From the NCBI GenBank assembly GCA_045648175.1, contig JAZRNN010000036.1, positions 1 to 28,249 on the forward strand: 28,249 nucleotides of DNA, given 5' to 3'. The stretch comes from SIG440 sp045648175 (GTDB taxonomy: Bacteria; Bacillota; Clostridia; Monoglobales; Monoglobaceae). The notes under the pieces were generated by a model that saw only the letters and a program-made list of their open reading frames with translations, did no database searches and was not told where the DNA came from. Below are positions 23,338 through 28,249 of this stretch, piece by piece. Every line of letters begins with the position of its first letter. Position 1 is the first letter of the stretch. A program made the position numbers and the translations under genes.

Positions 23338-24567
23338 TTTTGTGTCCTCCTATCTGTTTATTTCTCTCGAGTGTTGTTGCACTCTCTTCCAAATCCATAC
23401 CTTTAAAAACTGCGTTTATACCAAACTGTTTTTTTATCTTAATCAAAGCTTTTTGTATACGGTTGTTCTTTTCGGTCTTTTGTGAATCATCAAACAAACT
23501 AAGCTGTTCGTATTGACGCACATCTTCTGTTACATTGTTGCAGGAAATATTCACCCTGCGTATAGGAAATCTGCGTTCTATAACTCTGTCATACAAATCG
23601 GCAATTAATGGCACAAGAATACTGTCGGCATTGGTGGGTACATCAGGAGATATGCTTCCGTGGGCAGGTTGAATTTTTAGGGAATTTGAATATCCAATAT
23701 GGAGTGTTACCGACCTGGTAACAAGTCCTTTTTCAACCATATCAAGACATAGTATATCCATCATTTCTTTTGCAATAAGCTTGCCGTCTTCAAAATCATA
23801 ATCACACATAAGCACCTGACCGCTTGTAAGGGAATTTGTTTTTGGTTTGTAATTTTTTATATCCGCCATTGTGGTTGCCTCTCTCCCCAGACGTGGTCAA
23901 CAAGAAGCTCGGCATCAATACCGAATTTATTATAAAGAAAGTCTTCAGGAACACGGGTGATGCTTTGCATATCATATATACCCATAGCTTCAAGCTGTCT
24001 TGCTGTGCCCTTACCTATTCGCCAGAAATCTGTTAGTGGACGGTGTTGCCACAAGGTTTTTCGGTATAATTCCTCATCAAGAAAGCCTACATAATCTTTT
24101 GTGTGCTTTGCAGTAATATCCAGCGCCACCTTTGCAAGATACAAATTTGTGCCTATACCGCAGGTTGCTCTTATCCCCAGCTTGTTGCAAACGGCATCCA
24201 TCATAGTAAGCCCAAGCTCCTTAGCTGTCATTTTATACATATTAAGATAGTCGGTCACATCAACAAACACTTCGTCAATCGAATAGACATGTATATCATC
24301 TTTAGATATAAAACTAAGATATATTGCATAAATTTCAGCTGCATAATCAATATATTTTTGCATCCGTGGCTCTGCCGTGATATATTTGATACCTTTTGGA
24401 ATTTCAAAAACACGGCAACGGTTTTTTACGCCAAGAGCCTTCATTGCAGGAGTTACGGCAAGACAAATTGTTTTATCTGTTCTCTCAGGGTCTGCAACAA
24501 TAAGGTTGGTTGTCATTGGGTCAAGACCCCGTTCGACACACTCAACCGATGCATAAAAGCTTTTTAA
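23327..24567 (-). pseudogene. Y-family DNA polymerase (UvrX/DinB-like), truncated and frameshifted
   Basis: The reading frames together encode a Y-family translesion polymerase. KSFYASVECVERGLDPMTTN starts the recognisable part. VYSIDEVFVDVTDYL holds the SIDE catalytic motif, and IRATCGIGTNLYLAK and FWRIGKGTARQLEAMGI follow. There are two lesions. First, homology begins abruptly at the Leu before KSFYASVE (24567), so the start codon, about eight residues and the first catalytic Asp (normally D-L-K-S-F) are missing, replaced by a palindrome. Second, a one-base deletion in a CCCC run (23885-23888) shifts the frame between DHVWG and REATTMADIKNYKPKTNS. The little-finger part continues to 23327, where yolD overlaps. 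A sequencing error could explain the second lesion but not the first. Confidence 0.85.
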
Positions 24568-24591
24568 AGAAAGCCGATTTCGGCTTTCTTT
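24566..24591 (-). terminator. perfect palindrome at the broken 5' end of the Y-family polymerase gene
   Basis: AAAGAAAGCCGA pairs with TCGGCTTTCTTT around a 2-nt loop, directly against the point where polymerase homology begins. It could be the terminator of the upstream transcript, now joined to the truncated gene by deletion. The T run after it is short. Confidence 0.55.
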
Positions 24592-24861
24592 GAAGAATGC
24601 CGAATTATAAGTAATGCCGAAGAGTTAAAGCTGCATGCTTTAATTTTTCGGCATTTCTTTTTCATAAGCATTTTCAATGTGAAATTTTTTCAAATCCTGA
24701 CTTTTATATAGAATACCTTGAAAGTCAAGAATTTTGCATAAGAAAAGTTTCGTTTTTCCCTTCATCAAGCTACTGCCTGATGCCCAATTTATAGAAACTA
24801 TTGCGTAGTCGGAAATTTGAGCAAAAGCGTCATAAGAGCAAATATTTGTGGTTTCTCCCAC
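24592..24861 (-). other. transcribed leader or small unrecognised gene ahead of the broken polymerase
   Basis: A good promoter (24863-24891) points into this stretch. A 73-codon frame runs from a GTG at 24859-24861 to 24640, but its start lies between the -10 box and the expected transcription start, and it has no ribosome binding site or recognisable domain. At 24604-24658 AATGCCGAA can pair with either of two downstream TTCGGCATT copies (24613-24621 and 24595-24603), giving mutually exclusive hairpins. This could be an attenuator-like leader, a small RNA or a decayed gene. I cannot choose. Confidence 0.3.
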
Positions 24862-24862
24862 A

Positions 24863-24891
24863 ATTATAACACATTTCCATTCTCATGTCAT
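24863..24891 (-). promoter_or_regulatory. promoter upstream of the broken polymerase region
   Basis: On the minus strand ATGACA (24886-24891) and TATAAT (24863-24868) are 17 bp apart. It should start transcription near 24856, toward the polymerase remnant and yolD. Confidence 0.65.
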
Positions 24892-24930
24892 CAGCAAAAC
24901 TGTACCAATTTTGTGCCACTTTTGTGCCAT

Positions 24931-24963
24931 AAAAAAAGGGCCTGTGCGTTAAAAACAAGCCCT
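24931..24963 (-). terminator. terminator of the copper-amine-oxidase-domain gene
   Basis: On the minus strand GGGCTTGT pairs with ACAGGCCC (one G-U) around a 9-nt loop and is followed by TTTTTTT. It lies 11 bp beyond the stop codon. Confidence 0.9.
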
Positions 24964-24973
24964 CATTTTGTAA

Positions 24974-25492
24974 TTAACTAAAATAGTTTTCAATCAGCAT
25001 ATCAACAATGTCTGCATCCCAAGTTTCGTGTAGAATATCAGGAATATCACTTATCAGGATTAGACCTTTGCTGTAGAACACTTCTTTTCCGATTGCCTCG
25101 GTACAGGCACGAAGAGGAAGGAATGTTCTCTCATTACGGATAATCGGAGTTACATCAAGAGCTTGTGTTTCTCCGTTGATGATGATTTCCGGTTTTCCTA
25201 TTGTAAGTGATATTGTTCTGTCCGTAAATGTGATGTTTACAGTTTGTGCTTCTTGCACCCATTCAACCTGTCCGTTGTAATTCTCACTAATAAACCTTAC
25301 AGGAACATAAGAACGGTCATTTTCAACAAACACTTCTACGGCCGGATTATCCTCGTCAATTTGCTTTTCAATGTCATTGACATATGCTTTGTTACTGCCA
25401 ACATACAATGCAGTATATTCTAATTCGGCAGCAAAAGCAGTGGGCGAAAACAAACTACAAACAAATAGTAATAATGAAATAATTTTTTTCAA
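24974..25492 (-). CDS. secreted copper amine oxidase N-terminal-like domain protein
   Basis: This 172-residue protein has a cleavable signal peptide (MKKIISLLLFVCSLFSPTAF, then AA). The body is a single domain of the copper amine oxidase N-terminal type (PF07833), seen in NDRSYVPVRFISENYNGQVE, TVNITFTDRTISLTIGK and ERTFLPLRACTEAIGKEV. Despite its name the domain is non-catalytic and binds no copper. In Clostridia it occurs in extracellular and wall-associated proteins. The start is TTG, supported by AGGAGGTG at good spacing. It has its own terminator and appears to be a single-gene unit. Function unknown. Confidence 0.88.
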   Translation of the reverse strand: MKKIISLLLFVCSLFSPTAFAAELEYTALYVGSNKAYVNDIEKQIDEDNPAVEVFVENDRSYVPVRFISENYNGQVEWVQEAQTVNITFTDRTISLTIGKPEIIINGETQALDVTPIIRNERTFLPLRACTEAIGKEVFYSKGLILISDIPDILHETWDADIVDMLIENYFS

Positions 25493-25572
25493 AAGAACAC
25501 CTCCTATCTAAATTCTTTTTTATAACAGCTTCATTATATTGAATAAAATCTGCCATTTAATATTCTGACAGG

Positions 25573-25611
25573 CAACACAAGAGAACCGTCCCCTATGTTT
25601 CCCCTATGTTT
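25573..25611. repeat. GGGGACGGTTCT-type interspersed repeat, copy 1
   Basis: On the plus strand AACACAAGAGAACCGTCCCC is followed by two tandem copies of CCCCTATGTTT (25590-25611). On the minus strand it starts immediately after the TAG of the membrane protein gene. It shares AGAACCGTCCCC and the following TGTTT with the repeat at 26112-26205, in the same orientation. Such GGGGACGGTTCT sequences recur in many clostridial genomes, where I recall an association with REP-type transposases. No transposase is in this window. Confidence 0.65.
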
Positions 25612-26034
25612 CTACTTATCCCGTCTCCAGTTTTTGATACCATTGTTTATCAATTTTATCATTATATCTGTTGCTATCATAATTGCTTCCACATAAAAGA
25701 TATTTTTGATTTTTTGAACACCTGTAATATATAGTCTGCAAACATATTCAATATCGGTATTGAACATAAACATATTAAATAGTCTAAGGCACAACGGAAT
25801 CAATATCAAAAACACTATCCAAAATATTTGCCACAATACTATTAACAAACTATATCGGTCTTGTTTTTCATCATAAAAACGATGTTCTCCACATCTAAAT
25901 ACTCTTAGTTTATCTAAGCCAACCATCAAAAATATTTTTTGATATTTATTTAATTTAACTGTTATATTACAACAATTTGTATTATGTAATAGAAACGCTC
26001 CAAAAATATATAGAAATAAAAACATTTTAAACAT
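25612..26034 (-). CDS. hypothetical membrane protein coupled to a peptidoglycan-binding remnant
   Basis: The protein has 140 residues from the ATG at 26032-26034, which has GGAGG 10 nt upstream. The longer frame to 26178 would run through a repeat element and is rejected. It has an N-terminal hydrophobic segment (KMFLFLYIFGAFLLH), a basic region, a strongly hydrophobic stretch (LLIVLWQIFWIVFLILIPLC) and a basic C-terminus. I recognise no family. Its ATG overlaps the stop of the peptidoglycan-binding remnant (TAATG), so the two were once translated together. An amidase-plus-membrane-protein lysis unit is one possible origin. Confidence 0.6.
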   Translation of the reverse strand: MFKMFLFLYIFGAFLLHNTNCCNITVKLNKYQKIFLMVGLDKLRVFRCGEHRFYDEKQDRYSLLIVLWQIFWIVFLILIPLCLRLFNMFMFNTDIEYVCRLYITGVQKIKNIFYVEAIMIATDIMIKLINNGIKNWRRDK

Positions 26035-26114
26035 TAATTGTTTTCCTCCAAAACTTTTATTAAGGCAGATTCCGTTTCGGGACCATATATACCGTCCGCT
26101 TCTACTCCTAAGGA
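26034..26114 (-). pseudogene. C-terminal remnant of a peptidoglycan-binding domain protein
   Basis: The minus-strand frame ending at TAA (26034-26036) reads LGVEADGIYGPETESALIKV, then LEENN. This is the final repeat of a PG_binding_1 (PF01471) domain, as found at the end of clostridial N-acetylmuramoyl-L-alanine amidases. Upstream of the Leu the sequence changes at once to the GGGGACGGTTCT-type repeat, so the rest of the gene is gone. Confidence 0.72.
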
Positions 26115-26205
26115 CAGAGGACAAGGAGGGCAAGGGGACGCGAGGACAAGGGGATGGTTCTCCCATCCACCTTGCCAAGACAACAGAACCGTCCCCTGTG
26201 TTTTG
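26112..26205. repeat. GGGGACGGTTCT-type interspersed repeat, copy 2, with hairpin
   Basis: This G/C-biased stretch stands out from the AT-rich surroundings. It contains reiterated GGACAAGG/GAGGACAAGGGGA words, a nested hairpin (GGCAAGG at 26129-26135 with CCTTGCC at 26170-26176; GGATGG at 26152-26157 with CCATCC at 26163-26168), then CAACAGAACCGTCCCCTGTG. Its left edge cuts the peptidoglycan-binding remnant. It looks like a non-autonomous mobile repeat. Confidence 0.7.
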
Positions 26206-26217
26206 GATGACGTGGCT

Positions 26218-26412
26218 TTACGTCAGTAGCATTTCCACAAGAGACCAAACTCCTAAAATCATCCCTAAAACAACGCAACCTTTACAAAATTTTTCTTTTC
26301 CAAATATTTCCATGAACGGATTGTGGTATGAAAATAATGCAAGCAAAAAATTAACTTTCCAAAGTCCTGCAACTATAAGTAATACCCCAAGAAAAACGCC
26401 AAACCCTTCCAT
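26218..26412 (-). CDS. small membrane protein, candidate immunity protein for the RHS toxin
   Basis: This 64-residue protein starts at an ATG with AAAGGAG 8 nt upstream. It has two hydrophobic segments, FGVFLGVLLIVAGLW and CKGCVVLGMILGVWSLVEML, separated by a polar loop with KEKFCKGC. I recognise no family. It begins 38 bp after the stop of the RHS-repeat gene on the same strand, the usual place for the cognate immunity gene of a polymorphic toxin. The immunity role is inferred from position only. A membrane location would fit a toxin that acts at or from the membrane. Confidence 0.6.
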   Translation of the reverse strand: MEGFGVFLGVLLIVAGLWKVNFLLALFSYHNPFMEIFGKEKFCKGCVVLGMILGVWSLVEMLLT

Positions 26413-26449
26413 AGCATTAACTCCTTTCGTCTGTTTTTTAATTACTTGA

Positions 26450-28249
26450 CTATTCCAACATAGTATTCATATACTCTTTATACAAATCAAAAACAAACTC
26501 TCTTCTTTCTTCATAATCAGAAAGAGAAGATTTAATATTATTAGCAGCATTTACAGCTTCATTTCTACTAAAACCTAAAGAAATATAGTAAGAAACAGCT
26601 CTTTTATAATATTTGTTTATTTCATTTTGAGGATTTTTTGCTTGTGATAAATTATAGTCTATCCTGTGTAATGTTTCATTTTTAAATATTTTTCCAGGTA
26701 TACTATCCGAAAAATAACTTAAACTGTCGATAAACCCATATGTATATTTCATAATATTATCCAATTTACCAGAGTCCGTACTTGTTTTAGAAATGCTCGC
26801 TTTATCCAACAATCCAAAAGCAGTATTGTCTTTAAGAATAATATCAGTAGCTGAAATAATTGTTGATGCACCATCATAAATGTCCTTAATTTTGAAAGCA
26901 ATTTCAAAATATGGATACTGACTCCTAATTTGATTAATAGACCCCTCTTCAAAAGCATCGCCTTGTGCTATGGAGTTTCCACCAACTCGGCCCAGTGCTT
27001 CTTCTATATCCCCAGTAATAGTCTCTGATAAGATTATAGTACTCACTGTTCTAAGTGCCACATTTAATACGGTATCTTGCTTTAATGTATAAGTTCCATT
27101 CCCGTTATTTTTAATAAAATACAACCCCCAAGGATCAACATACATAATCGGATTATTACCACAATACACATACCAATTCAATCCATCTCTAATGGGATCT
27201 TCATTGATAAATCTGCCTGTACTTGGGTCATACAATCTTGCTCTTAGATATACAAGTCCACTTTCTATATCTGTGTATTCACCACGATAACCAAAAGGAT
27301 TATATACGGTATTTTCTTCCGATTGATTTCCGTAAGCATCAAACACATAATCTGCGACAGATGTTCCGTCAGCTTCAATTAGAAAAGCAATATCACCTTG
27401 TCCGTTATAGAGATAGTAATGGTTATCATCATTCTTTATAATCTCTATACCTCTATAATATTTGTTTGTGCCGTCTGCTGTTATTTCTTCAATCACATTA
27501 GCATTATCATATACAAATGTTGTTGAGTTTCCGCCAACGGTTTTTGAGTGTCTTAAACCATCCGGCGAATATGTATAACTCGAAACAATGCCATTTGTAT
27601 CAACGCCTATAAGTTGATTATAGCAGTTATACTCATAAAGTGCAATAAATGAATCAGATGTGTTTGAAATTGTATAATCACCCGACATCCCCTCTACATA
27701 CGGCTGATTAACCATAACAGCTTTTGTAATCTGATTACCATTATTGTCATAGAAGAATTTAGTGTTTGTTGTTACATCACCATTTTCTTCAATGCTTTCT
27801 GTCAAGCGATTGTTGATGTCATAAGAATATGTTGTTGTAACCTCTCCGTCCGACATAGTAAGACGATTTCCAAAATCATCAAAAGTATATTCTGTATTGT
27901 TTTCTCTCACAAGACGATTCATTTTGTCATACTCATAATTTGTAGTATTTCCGTTTGATGTCTTTGATTTCTGATTTCCGTTAAGGTAATATGTGTACTG
28001 CTCCGACAGCTTATCGCCTGTGGTTTGACTTGTCAGCATATTTGCAATGTTATATGCGTAGTTTGTTGTTTCGCCACCTGTAACGGTTGTCTGAGTTCTG
28101 TTGTCATTAGCATCATAAGAATATGAAGCGATAACAGCTCCGTTTTCGCTAACACTTGTCAAACGATTTAGCAAGTCATAAGTATAGGTTTGACTTATCT
28201 CCGCTATATCATTTCTTGTAAGTGTAAAGCCTATGCGGTTTCCGTTGGA
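26450..28249 (-). CDS. RHS-repeat protein with variable C-terminal tail (5' end outside the window)
   Basis: At least 599 codons are present and the frame is open to the window edge, so the N-terminus is missing. Many RHS/YD repeats occur, for example YDANDNRTQTT, YEYDKMNRLVREN, YSYDINNRLTESI and YSPDGLRHSKT. They are followed by the conserved RHS core end, SGLVYLRARLYDPSTGRFIN then EDPIRDGLNWYVYCGNNPIM and YVDPWGLY (nucleotides 27120-27280). RHS repeats form a shell around a C-terminal payload. The last 222 residues (26453-27121) match no domain I know. They are richer in Lys, Asn and Ile than the core and end with EERREFVFDLYKEYMNTMLE. This is the position of a polymorphic toxin domain. A small membrane protein gene follows. 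Confidence 0.9.
   Translation of the reverse strand, partial: SNGNRIGFTLTRNDIAEISQTYTYDLLNRLTSVSENGAVIASYSYDANDNRTQTTVTGGETTNYAYNIANMLTSQTTGDKLSEQYTYYLNGNQKSKTSNGNTTNYEYDKMNRLVRENNTEYTFDDFGNRLTMSDGEVTTTYSYDINNRLTESIEENGDVTTNTKFFYDNNGNQITKAVMVNQPYVEGMSGDYTISNTSDSFIALYEYNCYNQLIGVDTNGIVSSYTYSPDGLRHSKTVGGNSTTFVYDNANVIEEITADGTNKYYRGIEIIKNDDNHYYLYNGQGDIAFLIEADGTSVADYVFDAYGNQSEENTVYNPFGYRGEYTDIESGLVYLRARLYDPSTGRFINEDPIRDGLNWYVYCGNNPIMYVDPWGLYFIKNNGNGTYTLKQDTVLNVALRTVSTIILSETITGDIEEALGRVGGNSIAQGDAFEEGSINQIRSQYPYFEIAFKIKDIYDGASTIISATDIILKDNTAFGLLDKASISKTSTDSGKLDNIMKYTYGFIDSLSYFSDSIPGKIFKNETLHRIDYNLSQAKNPQNEINKYYKRAVSYYISLGFSRNEAVNAANNIKSSLSDYEERREFVFDLYKEYMNTMLE

Noticed and set aside
24103..24567. 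A 154-codon plus-strand frame
   Set aside because: It is antisense to the Y-family polymerase gene, whose motifs are clear on the other strand, and its composition is not protein-like.
24859..24930. Repeated TTTGTGCCA words that translate on the minus strand as MAQKWHKIG, resembling the tail of some integrases
   Set aside because: The match is only about nine residues and no other integrase sequence or attachment site is visible nearby.
26035..26178. N-terminal extension of the membrane protein frame, rich in Pro, Ser and Arg
   Set aside because: It is a translation of the interspersed repeat and of the peptidoglycan-binding remnant in the wrong frame. The ATG at 26032-26034 has its own ribosome binding site.
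1..28249. CRISPR arrays, complete insertion sequences or rRNA genes
   Set aside because: No regularly spaced repeats, transposase or rRNA sequence was seen on either strand.

Overview
The window comes from an AT-rich, spore-forming Firmicute, most likely an anaerobic Clostridia member. Evidence: TTGACA/TATAAT-type promoters with 17-18 bp spacers, AGGAGG-type ribosome binding sites with frequent GTG/TTG starts, the sporulation genes spoVM and gerW/ytfJ, the scpA-scpB-ytfI-ytfJ gene order, and an SLH-domain surface protein. Almost everything is on the minus strand. The plus-strand genes are rpmB, an AraC regulator and one tRNA.

Region 1 (1-9000) is housekeeping. Reading in the direction of transcription (right to left) it holds a membrane protein of the site-2-protease family that has lost its catalytic motif, scpA, scpB, ytfI (DUF2953), gerW/ytfJ, polA, coaE, a lytic transglycosylase, an M18 aminopeptidase and tRNA-Leu(UAA).

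Region 2 (9000-13040) is the most interesting part. A strong promoter drives an RNA leader that reads as a cobalamin (B12) riboswitch, followed by a terminator hairpin. Behind it lie a 953-residue secreted protein (DUF4430-like N-terminus, PQQ-type beta-propeller, three SLH domains) and a DUF4430 lipoprotein. DUF4430 resembles the C-terminal domain of transcobalamin and intrinsic factor. I infer a wall-anchored B12-capture system, perhaps a Gram-positive analogue of the Bacteroides propeller protein BtuG.

Region 3 (13068-18840) begins with tRNA-Leu(CAA). It continues with a GH4 alpha-galactosidase divergent from an AraC regulator, a nagA-ROK amino-sugar operon with a 4-nt overlap, rpmB, and convergent to rpmB a 27-codon spoVM behind a small membrane protein gene.

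Region 4 (18880-24900) contains a MATE exporter behind a broken desulfoferrodoxin-like gene, a small membrane protein, and an OFA-type MFS transporter with a possible 33-residue partner. It ends with a doubly broken Y-family polymerase gene followed by an intact yolD-like gene.

Region 5 (24930-28249) is accessory. It has a secreted copper-amine-oxidase-like domain protein, GGGGACGGTTCT-type repeats, a truncated peptidoglycan-binding domain coupled to a membrane protein, a small membrane protein in the position of an immunity gene, and an RHS-repeat protein with a variable C-terminal tail. The RHS gene runs off the right edge.
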